From the NCBI RefSeq assembly GCF_037975245.1, contig NC_092578.1, forward strand, positions 5,995,001 through 6,059,000: a stretch of 64,000 nucleotides of DNA, read 5' to 3'. A program made the position numbers and the translations under genes. Below the pieces are notes generated by a model. It did not search any database. It worked only from the letters and a program-made list of their open reading frames with translations, and was not told the DNA's origin. This document shows positions 20,449-34,450 of this stretch, piece by piece. The DNA is from Apostichopus japonicus. Lineage: Eukaryota > Echinodermata > Holothuroidea > Aspidochirotida > Stichopodidae. Position 1 is the first letter of the stretch; each line of letters opens with the position of its first letter.

Positions 20449-23400
20449 TGATCAAGTCTCTATTTATTAATCACAAAATAAAAACTAGTGAAAGTACTGT
20501 ATAATTCTAGAACTCTTCTTAATCGTATTTAAAATTGATTCCTCCTCCCTTCTTCAAATTTCTTCTATTTTCTCTTCTCTGTATGTTGTTTTCTCTCTCT
20601 TTTCTTGTATTTTGGGGATTTGGAAAGTATTGTACTAACAAGGTTTTGTGGTAATTCAATTTTAGAGGTTTCATTGATGCTTTTATCCTCCCAAGTTATT
20701 CCTAGCCATTTGCAGTTTATTACAATATTCAATCAAATATATCAGTGTGTGTGGGTTGTTAAACTACAAAAAGGTAGTCTGTATAGGCCCCCCCCCCCCC
20801 TCACATTATAGCACACTTTAATTGCTAGAAGTTTTCAAAAAAGTACTTTCCTGGAGGTCTTTACTCTCCAAATTGTTCTCAGACAATTTTTAAGGAACAC
20901 ACAAGATGACTGAATGTCCCAATGAGGAAAATTTCCTCGAAGGTTGTAATTATAAACAGTTGAAGAATTTTGACCAAAGGTGACCATATTAAAATATCTA
21001 GCATATTTTGGGCCAATACAGGATACCTTTAAGAGTGGCAGTGAAATGCTTGTTGAAATGTGAGCATGGATGATCAATATTTGACTTTCTAGCATATTTG
21101 GGGGCAATACTGTTGACCTTTGGAGGTCGTTGGTTGTCAAGGGAACAGGGTAGACGACCCAGGAATGTAAAGCTTTAATAGAATTCTTATTTTAAGTCTT
21201 TGTTTTCATTTGTTGTAGTGATACTTTATTTCATCAGTACTACTAAACTTTTTTTTTTTTTCCCTTTAGCATAAAAAGTAGATTTGACATTATTAATATG
21301 TATATGCAGAAATTTATGTCAAAACTTGCAAAATGCTTTTGTTAAATTGGCAATGTAGTTAACCATTAGTTGAAGCAAAGAGTAAACCAGCTTCGTTTTT
21401 GTAATGTACTCCAGAGCAAAAGAGTTTTTGACAAGTAATGTTTCAAACTGCCCCAAAAAAACTGTAAGTTTTTCTTAAATGTTTCATTTTTGTTAATAAA
21501 GGATAAGGTTGAAGAAGGGGTTGGGGAATGGGTGGAATATTTTTTTGTCTCTGATGACTGTCGCTGGATCGATCAATCTATTTTTTTTTATAAAGGATGA
21601 CAAAAATTGTTTCTTCCTGTTTCTTCTTTTAAGATCTTTAAGGAAAGGTTATTAATTGGGATCAGTTAAGAATTGAAACATTGAAAATGTGAAGAATGAT
21701 ATTGGTTGTGGAGGGTGAAATAGCATTTCTCTTTGTTGGGAGAGGGGGAAAGTGGGGGGGGGGAACAGGAGGAGGAAACAGAAGGAGGAAAAATGGAAAG
21801 TGAATGTCAATCTGGTAGAGCTTCCATTGATCACTTTGACAAAAAAAAGAAAACTATGAAATTGCAATATGTTGTACATAAAAAAATAGTTTTGTTCAAG
21901 TAATTTTCTTCTCTTGCTTTCTGTTTTGCTGTTTAATTTTGGCTACTTTGTACGTTAAGGTTGGTAACATTTCCCTCGAAATTTGTTTACTTTATTGATG
22001 AACAAACAAGGAAACAGTCTAGATTTTTGTATGTTTTGCTGTGGTTGTCAAGATTCATTACTAATGAGGCTCTTTGTCAAATATGCAGAGGGCTCTGTCA
22101 TATCGGTCCTTACAGTGATTGGTGGATACAGGCCTGTGCCATGATGGGTGCTATCTATCCTGTTCACCGATCTCGGAAGATTTTGTATAGCGTTGTAACA
22201 TGTCTCAAACGATGCGCTGGTTGTGAAAATATGTTTAAAAAGATCAAATCTTCAATAATTATGGAAGATTCACAGGTATGAGTCCATGATATTCCATTTC
22301 GGAGACTTGGATGCAGTTTTCACTGACGTTGAGAGCTTAAAGACTCATTTTAGCGGATGGGATTGAAGATACCTCAAAGATGCTTTCTGATTGGTTGATG
22401 ACCAGAGGTGTGTTAAGCAACATTTTGTCGCTAAAATGTGCTAGTCAAGAGTGGTTAAAAACCGAGTGTCAGTTGGAATATGTCACATCGTGTGTGAATC
22501 AGGGAATGTGCAGGTAGTTTGCCCAGCAGTGTCTGTCAGAGATTTCCTGATAGGAATTCTCGGTAATTTCAGCTCGTCGAGTTTCAAGAAACTAGGAAGG
22601 ACCGATATGATAGTGCACTGCGTTGATTTAGGGGGGTGGCCGGAGATCCCCATTGCTTAAATTTCTTAGAAAAATTACAATTTTATTACAATAATAATCT
22701 TAAAACTTTTCTTTTAAAATGTTTTTGTGATCAAGAGCAGTACTGTCAAGTGTTCAGCATTTGATTTTTGAAAACATTTTATGCATTTTCATTATCTGTG
22801 CCAAAGGCAACTTTAACAGGTAACTAAACATACATAAGCTTTGTGTATGAGAAAGGTTTGTAATCTAGCTCAAAGAAGGAAACAAAATGAAGCATAAATG
22901 AAAGGTGGAAGTTGATTCGGAGCAGTTATTGATACAAACTGTGTAGATTTTTACACTTTATTTTTATAAGTAAAAATTTGACTATAATCTCTTTGACGGA
23001 TCAAAGAAGTGTTGGCCAGGGCAAATTCCTGTCGTCTGAAATAGAAGATATGTACGTCTCAGTTTGAAAAGGAAATAGTTTTGATTGGCTTGCAAATTTC
23101 GCTTTTGAATTCAATTACTCTTGCAAAGGTCACCAGTATTGTTTCCATTAGTCTATAGTAGGTGTCTTTGCCTGTTTATTTTGACATCAGGCACAAAGCC
23201 AGGACTTCTGCTAATGATTGAAGTGTATTTTCTTCATAACATCCTCATTCGAAGTACAAAATATTGTTCTGATTTTGTTATTCCTGTGCTGTAACTTTTT
23301 GGGCAACTCACACAGAGATGCCTCTCTGGTGGTTAAAACATTAATATTGATATTTAACTAACTTCTATCAGTGCAGGTTGTATTTGAGTACCGTTTAAGG

Positions 23401-24560
23401 TTTGAGATGTATTCCATTCATACACATAGAATATCTGTCAGTGAAAATGACTGGATTAACCAATCGAAACACGATCATTAAGTAGCAAAGCCAAACGGAA
23501 TATAAGTGATACTTTTATGATTCCCATTTAAACCATTTACAATGTGCTGACTTTTTTTTTTTTTGCTGGTTCAAAAATTGTGTTTTTTTAAGGTTAACAT
23601 TGAAATGTAAACATTTGAAATGTTTTGAAACATTAAAATATTTCAAAAATGTCAACATTTTGAATGTTAACAAGTAATCTAAAGATAAGTACTAAAAATA
23701 GAATTTACAGAAGTTTGGTCTAATATGAATGATTCAAATTTCCTCATGTGATATTTTCAGCAAAACCAGTCATTTAAGGTTGCGTGGTATGTTGTTAAGT
23801 ACTAGGAAGTTTTTAAACCTGAGAGAATTTTTCTTTGGGCAAACTTTCCAACATCTGGTGAAAATTGTTGGATGTGACAGTACTGGAAAATGTAAAAGAG
23901 AAGTTAGCAAGCAACCAGAGCTTTATGAGAAAATGATTTTCTGAGTATTTTGTGTTTTGAAGAAATATTAAAATTAAGGAGATTTTGTCATTGCTTGTAT
24001 TTTACTGGTAATATAAATTCCAATCAGTATTTTGTGATACTATGACGAACAAATGAGGAATTAAAAACATTTTTAAGTGCACTGTCTAGGTTGACTCCTG
24101 TAGAGAAAATATGCATTAAAACCATCATATATTCTCACACGGGTGGTGTTATATTCTTGAGGATGGGTGAGGGTAGATGGAATTTGTATGTCAAAGGTCC
24201 TGCTAACTTTCACTTTGTGGTTCTGTTTCAGCTACGACTAGGAATTAAAGGAAGAAGTGTCAGATCTATAACTTTTTATAACTATAAATTTTCCAATGTG
24301 CAAACTAATTTAATCTTCACTATTCCTAGTCTCAGCTAGCCAAGTTTATATAGTGTAATCAGTTAGGAGGGGCATACTAAGTTCAAGTATATATTCTGAA
24401 ATGCTTCTTTGATTCGTTGCTCATTAAAATCACTCCACTTTGTTGTGTATTTAAGAAAAGCACAGTTTTTAGTTTGATGTTCATTTTACAAGTGTTATCA
24501 AGAAATTGTTTATATCTTATCAAAAAGAAGAAAAAAAAGTCTTTTTGAATCTCTGTACAT

Positions 24561-26112
24561 TGTTTTTTAAGTAGATCTTTATTAAAAAGATCCTACTGAC
24601 ATAGAAAAAAAAAAGAATCTTACAAAATATGTTACACAGAGTTTCTTCTGAACTGTTTATTTATCATTCCAAAGTGAACTTTGATATCATTCACTCGTTT
24701 CTCTGATACAAAGTTTTGCTATATAAATTCTTTTATTATTCTTCAAATTTAATGAAGGCATTAAATAGATCAAAATCATCTATATAACTTCTCCTTGTAT
24801 CTCTTTATGTATTTGTTCTAATTTAAAAGTTTGAATTAAGTTTTTTTTAATTCTGCTTATTTCCATGCCTTCACTGGCAATATCACTTCACTGGCAATAT
24901 CCTTGACAAATATTGAAATGGAATTTTTATCACATAATTTTGACATTTGTGGTAAAATTTTGAAAATGTTGAATAAAGGAGGAGCTGTTGGATAGCAGTA
25001 ACTACTCAAGATTATCCAAACCAAGCAAGCTGCAAAAAATCGGTTACAAGTTGTGATAAAACTGCTGATAACTTTTAAACATTTTGTCCGTTCCAAAGTT
25101 ATAAAACCAACGGCTCTCAAATGGTTGGTTGCAATTGAATCTAACAAGAGTATCCACAAAAGTATCACTGAAACAAAATGAAACTTCAACGGTTGAAAAA
25201 TGAAACTGCTCATTCAACATCACACTGAACTTCAATGAACATTTAGTGAACACATGTAAGCATCCAAAAGTGTTCCATACATAAATGTAACCAGTTTTTT
25301 CTCTTATTAAACATGTACACCCTCACTATACACATCAGATTCATGAAGAAAACTGCTCATGTTACATCATCAAACCACAATGCATATTTGCATTCTGGTT
25401 TAATACTTAAGGCAGCATTATTTTTTAAGTATCATAAAAAGCAATTAATATCAACACCAATAACCAATCTGATACTATATCTCAGTTTGAGCACTACCTA
25501 TTGTTATCCACAAGGTCTTGGGTTGGACAAAATGGAAGGGTGGGGCAACATGGACAGAGGGGGGGGCAAAAGGGGATGGTAGGGAAATGGGAAGGATCAG
25601 GAGGTGTAAGGAGATGCATCAATATTACCTGTTAGCACAACATATTTCCTTGGTTATATGTTCATAAATATTGATGGTGCAGACCAGTTAATGTTTCTTT
25701 TGTTTGGTATCGATGTGTGCGTCGTGTCTGTGAGGGTGGGGATGGCACAGATTGTACATTGTGTGTCATTCTGTCACTCGTCACTCTGTCACCTACGGCT
25801 TTACAACTGTACAAGACTCGATTACACATCTTGAAGTTGACAAGGGTCATGCCTTGCAATGCAAGATGACGTTATATCTTATTAGAACAAATGAGAGCAC
25901 CAGTCTTCACCAACTGACCAATCATTGTTACTGGTCGAATCATACTTCTCAAGCTCTGTCGTAAAGACAACATCCATTGTCACTCGAAAAATAAATAAAG
26001 AAAAAAAACTCATCTGTCACAGAAAATTTGGCCTTGATAAAGGTTCTGATTGAAGTAAAGAGGGGAAAACAAGGACATATAAAACACACTCTCTGGTAGT
26101 TTCCTTGTGGAG
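24561..26112 (-). other. Probable 3' flank or UTR of ZNF622
   Basis: Lies downstream of the ZNF622 stop. Minus-strand AATAAA hexamers occur at 24732-24737 and near 24570 and 24656, more than 1.3 kb from the stop. No coding region is supported; the frames at 24857-25213 and 25313-25582 show no family features. Confidence 0.35.
25308..25405 (-). repeat. Dispersed repeat, inverted relative of 32090-32190
   Basis: ATCAGATTCATGAAGAAAAC, CATGTTACATCATC and TGCATTCTGGTTT are the reverse complement of sequence near 32095-32190. This indicates one repeat family in both orientations at the two ends of the ZNF622 locus. Confidence 0.65.
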
Positions 26113-29100
26113 CTAAAATATCACTTGAGGTCTGAAATGCTTCTGCATTCCATTGGCCTTGGTTTGTACCTTGAGCTTGTGCTTGTCTTTGAACCTCTGG
26201 ATGACCTTCATATCCTTGGCTTGTCTGGCATACACGCCACCTTTAAACATAACAAAAAAAGAGACAACATGGGTGATCAATATTTTGGCTCATAAATTAC
26301 AAACGGTCAGAACGTATACTAGTTTCTATGACTGAGTTTGACAAATTTGGGATCTGAGATCAATTTGAAGTATTTCATAACATGACATATTTTATGCTAG
26401 AGTCAGACATTTTGACTTAGCTTGAAGAATCACTCTTAGAAGCAAACATTATGGTGGTAAGTATCAAACAGGAACATACTCTGTATTCCAACGACTGAAA
26501 TATAAAAAAATTAGTGAAAACTTGTCGGAAATTCAGTCACGACGTTAACAGTTAGTTACCTATATAGTTCATTCTGTTGCACTGCTAAAACTTCCGTTGG
26601 TTTTCCTTTTACTAACTTTTTGCATAGATGCAACCTCTGGTCCACCCCCTATATGGTTGGTGGGCTACATTGTAATTTAGTACCCAATCCGTAGACCACA
26701 ACACTTAAGGATGTACTTACTTCAATGGTAAAAATGCAAATGTTACATAATATGGGAAAGGTAATTTCAACAAGTTCTATATATGCATTGTATATTTGTA
26801 ATGTTAAAATATCCTATTACAGCCAGGCCCTATATACAGTCCCCAACGTTTTCATGCTTTATCTTTCACTCATTCACTGACTTTGTTGCTTCGGTTGATT
26901 TCTGGTTGGATTAAAAGTTTGGTCCAATATTATACTGTTTCCATGGGTTGCACTAATGGGGTTCTGCAAGTTGCCCTTCCTGTGCCCGATGCTATGAAGC
27001 ATATCCTGCCATCCACCACTACCATAACATTACAGTTAATTATTTGCGGTCACAGATTGGTAACTATATCCGCAATAATTGATGGTTAAATCATCTAAGA
27101 CAACCTTACCTGAGGGTCCTGTCCATCCGATGGCTCTGTAGTAATGCCTCAATTTCTTGGTCAACGGTGAGTTTCTCAGAGCGACCTCTCTCTTTGGGGG
27201 TAAATTCTGGTTATAGTACCTCATCAGTTCACGGTGACCAATCCTGGCACCTAAAATAAATGTATAGGAAAATACACAGTTTGGTAAGGGTTACACACTA
27301 TACTATAATGGACGTGAATATGTCAGATAAAACTAAAACCACTCCTGGTAGGAATGAGGCTATCGAATAGATGTATTACATACTGAAGATGACATGATAA
27401 AGAAATGCTGTAGGTCGAGCTTGTTTTGGGACATGACAGATGGACAATTTCTAAGTAATAATCTGAAGAAATCATACATATTGTGTTTACGAATTTTCTC
27501 TGTGGAAGACATCATTATGATGCAGAGTTAACAAGCCATTGGTATTGTCCCAATTATGGAAGAGTTGATATCATAGTTCACCATTCACCGTTTATGAAGC
27601 ATTTTACAGTCACTGTTACTTACCCCCTCTCCCCCCCCCCAGAGACTCTTTGTTCCTTGTCAATGTCTAGGAATCATTTTTGAAGGAACACAACATCCAC
27701 GTCAGTATTTTGGACGATAAGGGAGAACAAATGGCAGCAAGGTAAAATCAGCTGGCAATATGGATGTCCTTTGACGAACATGATTAAAGACATTGGAATA
27801 AACATATAAGACCATATACATAGATGGGGGTGGGAAGGGGGGGGTCTCCGCCTCCATTTCCAAGTAAATAACACACAGATACTTGCCAGATGGAAGGACG
27901 AGCTCATATCCATCTTGATTCAGAGAGACGATCTCAATTTCGTCCTCACTTTCTTCACCGTCATCGACGTCACCATCTTTGTCTTCTTCTGCATCTTCAC
28001 GGTCGGGATAACTACTCCTGAAATTATCAAATTTTTCATTCAGAATCAATTGTTTTTTTTCATATTTGTCAGGCATTTAGTAGAAGTGCATTGATGAGAT
28101 AAGAGGTATGTTTTTTGTCTTTAACAGTAAACAGACTCAGTCACTACTCTGTTCAATGTCCACCCAGCAAGGATGGTATCAAATTAATTCACCTACACAA
28201 TTGATCACTTTTCAATAAATCAATGACTATGTAAACTGAGACATGTTACTTTGAATATTCAGTTCAACGCCCAGTTAAATATGTAAGTAACTGGATGGAA
28301 CCCCCAGAGGAAAGAAAATGTTGTAACAGGTCGTGATTCAAGGGGGCAGTGACTTGAACATAGGGTTGTGAACTCTTTCCACATAAAAACAATAACGTGA
28401 TTTTAGTCAAATACTCCTCGGCATGAGTTGGGAAAACTAATGGTAACGATACAAACGGATTGTAATATAACTGTGACTTGCTACGCAGCATTCCACAGCT
28501 ATTGAAGGATTAAGGGTAATGAAAATGTGTCATAGGCTTTAACTTATGGTTCTTGTATATGTGTTTGTTTACTCTGCCAAGGCTTTACTGTAGTATTGTC
28601 TCAATATGATACTGACTCTCTGGATTTTAACAGTTACATATAATATTCAAATAATAAACCAACTTAACAGTAATATGCAACAAAACTGTGCCATCTACAT
28701 AAAGCACCTGTCCCTTGCACACAAAATTCATCCACTGGATGGCCCCTTCAAATCTTCCCATCACAATAGTTATCGGAAATGACCGATCGTATCTCCCAAC
28801 CACTTGCTGAGGGTTATCGCAGTGACGTGAAACTTGATCTCCATAACTCCCTTACATTTCAAGGTACATATTGACAACCTTAAACGTCTGTTACTCAAAA
28901 CCTACACAACTCAAACCAAATAATGTCAGATTACTATGAAATGCTACCCTGACATGCAACTCATGCCAAAGGCTGAGAAACTCAAATAGTTAGGTGTTGT
29001 TATCATCATAAAGTAAATACATCATCCAAATCAAAAAGGATGAAATCAATTTAATTAATACCTGAAGTCGTAGAAATCTGAATATTCGTAGGTGGCGTCA

Positions 29101-32100
29101 CCTTCACACTGAAGCTTACAATGACCTTTGTCTCTCATGTGTCTCTGCACAGCGTCCACTGTGAAGAAGGTGCGACCTTTCTCATTACACCAAAGGCACA
29201 TCAAGCCACTGCCCACTTTTTCCCCTGCAAACGAAAGAGCAAAAAAATGTTGTAATTATTGGAAGAGTATGGAATTTTTAGCAGAAAAAAAAAAGAAAAA
29301 AGAGGGAAACACAACAAACCAGGGAATAATTCAGCTTTTAAAGTTTGTGTAGGAGCTTTGAAGACTCTCAACTTTGTCTGATATAAAGTGGTATCGTTCC
29401 TGTGTAAAGAAAAACTACTGCCTGTGTAAAAAAACTGCTACCTATGTACAAAAACCTATGTACAAAACTACAATTTGCCCATTTTTCAAAGCATTTTTCT
29501 GAAGCAGTACCACATAAAGTATTCGCTGACAACAACTCAAAAGTTGCATGAATCTTGTTCTGCTGATAAACATACAAATGCCAGTGAAATTTCAGTATAT
29601 GTAAGAACACAGATTGAAGTTATTTTTTCAAGATTGACGAATTAAAAAAAAAAGAAATCTCCAACCTACCTAGATATTCAAACATGGACTGTGGGTCTAT
29701 GAGGAACTCGATATTTGGAATGAAGAAGCTATGTTCCTTGGTCATGTGATCTACATTATCAGGGAGAGTTTCCGAAGTCTGAGGGCAGAAGAGACAGCTG
29801 GTGACAGGTAGAGCTTCTTCTTCAACGTCTTCCCACTCATCTTCATCTAAACATAAAACAGCAACGAAAAACAAAATAAAAAGAAGATGTTTTAAACAAA
29901 AACTGTTATAGTGTAAAAGGAACATTCTCTCCAAACTTAGGGGCTATAAAGTAACCTCAGAATTAAAATTGCAGCAAATTGAAGTGATATAAACCAATTG
30001 TATCTATAGTTGATGGTAGACTCATATAGGTACATTTATGTCATTTACAAATGAAACAGGAAAGTTATTATATATAGAGTATTTAATAAGTTTTCATAAA
30101 TTGTACCAACAGATTACTTCTTCCTGAATGAGTCCTTCACTAGAACCTTTCATTTTTCCACTACAGCAACATGTATAGTGTTCCACATCAAATGCTATGA
30201 AGTCATCTGTTTTGCCTACAAATGGTGCATTTAATCTGGTAATCAAACATATTACATACAAAAATAGCAACCTATTGCCATAGTCTTACATGCAAAACAG
30301 ACACGCGATAGATCTATGTATCTACTTTAAAGTGCTGTATTGCCTGCTGGTAAAAAGTGTGAAGTCTAGCTACAACAAGATATCAAACATGACAGGTCTC
30401 GGTCAAATGTTTATATTTCAATTTGAAATATAGCATGCTTACTCAAAGTATTACTTAACATACTGTATATGTTGTGATCCTAATGCAATATTCTGCCAAC
30501 ACATTGTGTGCTCTTGCATCTGTCCAGAACCCTATGCTATACAACCATCCTGCTAGTTTTCAATTCACAATTCTGTCAATCCACAGGTAGAACATAGAAA
30601 ATTGGCTAGCCACTCAAAATTACTCTCAAACTGTCCAGAGCTTGAAAATCCCACTTAAATGGAGTGAAAACTTGCGCACAATGAAACGTCTGATGCCGGT
30701 AATCCGACCTAGTTTGAATGAGGTGTAACAGAAGTGTTAGACACCACCATCGATCCCAGAAAATACACCCACAGCTTGCTACCGTCGGTACTTAGACACT
30801 AGTGTACAGTCAATACATACAGGCTGCGGACAATACCCACAACACAGTGTACAAACCATACAGCGATGGACATCTCAGGTCCAGCTAAAGATAACAAGGT
30901 ATCACGTTCCATTACTGTCTGCATTTTGTAGCGACAAGAAAAAAAACTTCACTTGCAAGCAACAGAAAGTTAACTTTTTCAGAGGGCGACACACGGTTTG
31001 GGGCGAGTCTTCAATGCCTTTAACTGTCAACCTCCTGGTATTAAATTTGCTAACCACACGCAGATTATTCCTACCTTCCTCTGCCTCTTGTGGTTTGCTT
31101 CTCCTTCCGGCACTGGGACTCTGAGCTGTGGCTCCTGCCTCTTTTGCCTTATTTTCATCTTCTTCTGTTTCATCCTCAAGGAGGCCCTTCTCCCTGTTCT
31201 TTGCATTCTCTCTGGCAACATCTGTCTCCAGTTTTTTCTTTGACTTCATCTATCCAGGGACAAAAAGGAATGTACTGTAGATGAAGTTTCAATGATATTA
31301 TATGGCTTCAGTATGACTAGATCTAAATGACCTACTTTTTTTCGTACCCATGATTACCTGTGATAAGTGATGGTCGATTATATGATAGAATTCATGCTAA
31401 AGGCACTTTGTAACATCTATGCACTGAACACACTGCTTTACAATCAATATCCATCTTCAAACTTATATTTGTATTTGAGAAATTACTGTAGATAAACATT
31501 GATTGAACCTCATTTATTTTCTGTTATCAAATATCCAGGCAAAATGATTGGAATTTTTTTTAAAGAAAAGACTTAGTAATAATAATAGTCAGCATGGAAA
31601 GTAGTTTTTTTTAAATAAGCCCCCTTACTAACATGTAGCTTTTATTACATTTCATGTTGAAAAGTACTTCAAGAAACAGAATTGAATACATTTAAATTTC
31701 ATAAATGTTTTCCTCGATATCAAGGAAATCTAATAAACAGCAAATCGCAGTGTTTTCATTTAAACTCTGACACTTAAGCTCTATCCCAGCCTGTCATGAA
31801 GAGGTATTCCAACAGTTGCATAATTCACCATCTAGTGACTATTTTCAGTTCACTGATTCACCTGTCACACTGACAAAGCAAACCGAAGTATATCAAATTA
31901 TGGTGTTTATATTTTACCCACTAAATTATCTTTTGCTAGCTGGTTTTTACCTAAATCTGATAACGTCAGTCTTTAAGCTTTATGGTGCAAGAAAATATAC
32001 CCAAACCTGCATCTTAGAATCTCTGTGAGTAAATAATGTATCTTAGGTAGCTTTTATCTCTCTAAGATTTTGCACGATGGTTTGGCATGAAAAGCAAAAC

Positions 32101-32865
32101 CAGAATGCAAAAATGCATTTTGGTTTCGATGATGTAACATGGCAGTTTTCTTCATGAATCTGATGTAATTTGTAGTGAGGATGTACAAGTTTACAAGGGT
32201 TTCACGATTTGACCTATGATGACCCCAAATGACCTCCACCAAAAGCAATAGGCTTCTTTAACTCAATGTGGTACTTATACACATTAAATAAGAGGTCAGC
32301 CCAAGCTTCCAGTATTGAGGTATCATGATTACAAGGTTTTCACAATTTGACCCCTGGTGACCCAAAATGACCTTTGCCCTCCACCAAAAACAATATGGTT
32401 CTTTTACACAATGTGGTACTTCTACACACTAAATATGAGGTCTGCCCATGATTCCCTTGATGTTAGAATCTCTGTGAGTATATACTGTATCTAGGTTTTT
32501 ATCTCTCTGAAAAAATGTTCATGATGGTTTGGCCTGAAAGCAAAAAAAGGAATCATGATCTATGGTTGTTTTACCTCTGCCTCTTTGTGTTTCTTAGACT
32601 GTAGATGATTACTGTATGAATTCCATGTGCTGAAGTGTTTGCTGCATAGTTTGCAAAATGTTGCAGTGTCCTTTTCTGCTTCAGCATTCTGGGCTTGTTG
32701 GGCAAGAACTCTCTGCTTAAAATCTTCTGCAGTCACAGCTGGCATTTCAACAACTTTCCTCTTTAAGTTGTATCGGTGCCAGTCCGACTTATAGTGGAAC
32801 CTCTGAAGATCTGCATTGTTGAAGGCCACACGACAGGTGATGCAGGTAAACCCTGGATTTGACAT
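26113..32865 (-). CDS. ZNF622: ZNF622, REI1-like 60S ribosomal biogenesis zinc-finger protein (complete)
   Basis: Exons in coding order: 32865-32575, 31249-31075, 29846-29670, 29224-29062, 28017-27887, 27250-27110, 26240-26113. The total is 1206 bp: 401 residues plus TAG at 26113-26115. Family members (yeast Rei1/Reh1) act in cytoplasmic maturation of pre-60S subunits. Four C2H2-type fingers are visible: CITCRVAF (Cys8, Cys11), CKLCSKHF (Cys71, Cys74, His87, His93), CLFCPQ...HMTKEHSFFIP, and CLWCNEKGRTFF with HMRDKGHC. Then come an SDFYDFRSSYPD segment, an acidic stretch, LVLPSGARIGHREL (joined across an intron) and a basic C terminus ending HFRPQVIF. Six introns all join in phase. Five are GT-AG; the one between 27887 and 27250 reads in frame only with a GC donor. 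The protein is about 75 residues shorter than my recollection of the human protein (about 477), chiefly in the linker between fingers 2 and 3. It is transcribed away from TRRAP. Confidence 0.95.
32010..32545 (+). repeat. Two-copy direct repeat in ZNF622 intron 1
   Basis: TTAGAATCTCTGTGAGTA plus TTTTATCTCTCT and GATGGTTTGGC occur near 32013-32092 and again near 32464-32535, a period of about 450 bp. Between them, TTTGACC-, AAATGACC- and CAATGTGGTACTT-type segments also recur twice (about 32200-32275 and 32345-32440), showing an internal ~140-bp tandem unit. Confidence 0.65.
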
Positions 32866-33013
32866 GGTTGTTGTTATTGTATCACAAAACCTTTCTGCAG
32901 TGGTCAGATTTGCTGGTAAAGATTAGGTACCGTAGTAGCTTCCTGAAATAGTTCCTTTAAAACTGATGTACTAATGCTGTTGTTATGGTCTTATCTAGAA
33001 GGAAGATACCCTG
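32866..33013 (-). promoter_or_regulatory. Probable 5' UTR segment of ZNF622
   Basis: On the minus strand a good 3' splice site (TTTTTTCCTTCAACAG) ends near 33013. About 148 bp of non-coding sequence follows to the ATG at 32863-32865. This suggests at least one upstream non-coding exon in the intergenic region towards TRRAP. Confidence 0.45.
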
Positions 33014-33179
33014 TTGAAGGAAAAAACAATCAATGTAATACAGTTTATTATTAAGCATTAAGCTAAGAAAGTATGCTGTTAGTGTTAGGAAGATGTGTCA
33101 TTCTCAAAAGCATTTATGAAGTAATAATATATCTTAGACAAGGCCTTTGCATGCAGTATAATAGTTTAGTTTAGTAGAA

Positions 33180-33463
33180 AAAAGGATCAGGAGGGACACT
33201 TAAGTCCCCATCAAGGACCCTATAAAGAGAGGGAAAAAAACTGAAGACACAAACACTCAGACCCGATTACAATGCTTAAAGTGCTTGTCCAAAGCATTCT
33301 TAAACCCATTGACACTACTTGCAAGTACAACTTTCTCAGGCAAACTATTCCACTCATTCACAACCCTATTAGAAAAAAAGTTATGCCGAATATTAATCCT
33401 ACTATGCGATGATTTCAATGATTTCACCACGGCGACTATGACTCCAGTTACAAAGAAAAACAT
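33180..33463 (-). pseudogene. LINE 3'-end fragment (non-LTR RT C terminus)
   Basis: The minus-strand frame ending at 33257 has RVVNEWNSLPEKVV and VNGFKNALDKHF. This is the style of the C-terminal tail of CR1/Jockey/RTE-type reverse transcriptases. It then runs into about 75 bp of 3' UTR-like sequence ending in a T-rich tract. Only the last ~60 codons remain, as expected for 5'-truncated insertion. Confidence 0.7.
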
Positions 33464-34450
33464 CCATAAATACTCCTTAAAATTCCGCGTTCGACGGTAC
33501 CAATTGATTCTTTAGGAAAAGGAATAAGCCTTATTAGATTCCAGAACAAAAGTATCACAAGTAACCTTACAGTCACTATAGCTTAGGCTACTCTATGATA
33601 TGCTTCTAAGCTAGTATTAACGTACAGTATTCATAGGCCTGACGTTAATCCTAAGCTAAAGAAACAAGTTTTATGATTAATGAAGAGTCTAAACCAGTGA
33701 CCGCAGTCTAACATTCAGACAAAAGTTGTTGTTCGGAAATTTGAGAATAAACGTACACAATTCAACACACAAATTCCAAAGAACTTCTCAAAAACAGCTA
33801 TCGAGACCGAAAACTGAGACCCGAAAGGTGGTCAAGTGATGGTTCACGGCTCTAAAATGCGTGTACACTAGCAATAGCACAGCACTAACTTAGCTACTAT
33901 TACAATTGTATAATACATAGAAATTCTTTGGTATAATACGATTTCAACGTGTTTCGCAATCACGTCCCCTGTCAGCCTGTGTTATGATTGCCCGCACAGC
34001 GGCATGTATTATTTGAATTATTTTATTGAATTATTTGAATTGAGCCCTTATAGCACTGTATTAAATATAATACCAATTTTATAATATTTGGAATATTTTA
34101 AAACCTCATTTGTATGTAATTATTTGTTAAATATTTTAGTAACCGTGAAAGAGACAGACAAGGCATACCAGTTAGTATACAAGTTCAAATGTGTCGTACT
34201 CAGAGACTTAAGGTGGCGCCGATTACCATCAACAACATCCTAAAGTTTTGATGAGATAATACCGTTGCAACGGCAAAGAAAAGGTATTTTGTTAGGAAAA
34301 ATGTCGTGTGCTTGAATTTATGCTTTACTGGATGACCTTTCTGTAATTGCGTGAGCATGAAATATGTGTAATAGTAGTCTATATTTAACAGTAGATTAAC
34401 GTTGGGTTAGTTGAGGCCATGGCACCCCAAACATTACAGTAAGGTAGGCT

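Larger units (their letters stand above)
17831..24560. other. Intergenic or unassigned, no gene supported
   Basis: AT-rich with many mononucleotide T runs. A TTAA element, a hAT-like remnant and a short CA run (18806-18831) are recognisable. A frame at 21961-22281 ends in a donor-like CAG/GTATGA, but I recognise no family. Whether part of this is a long 3' UTR is not visible. Confidence 0.5.
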
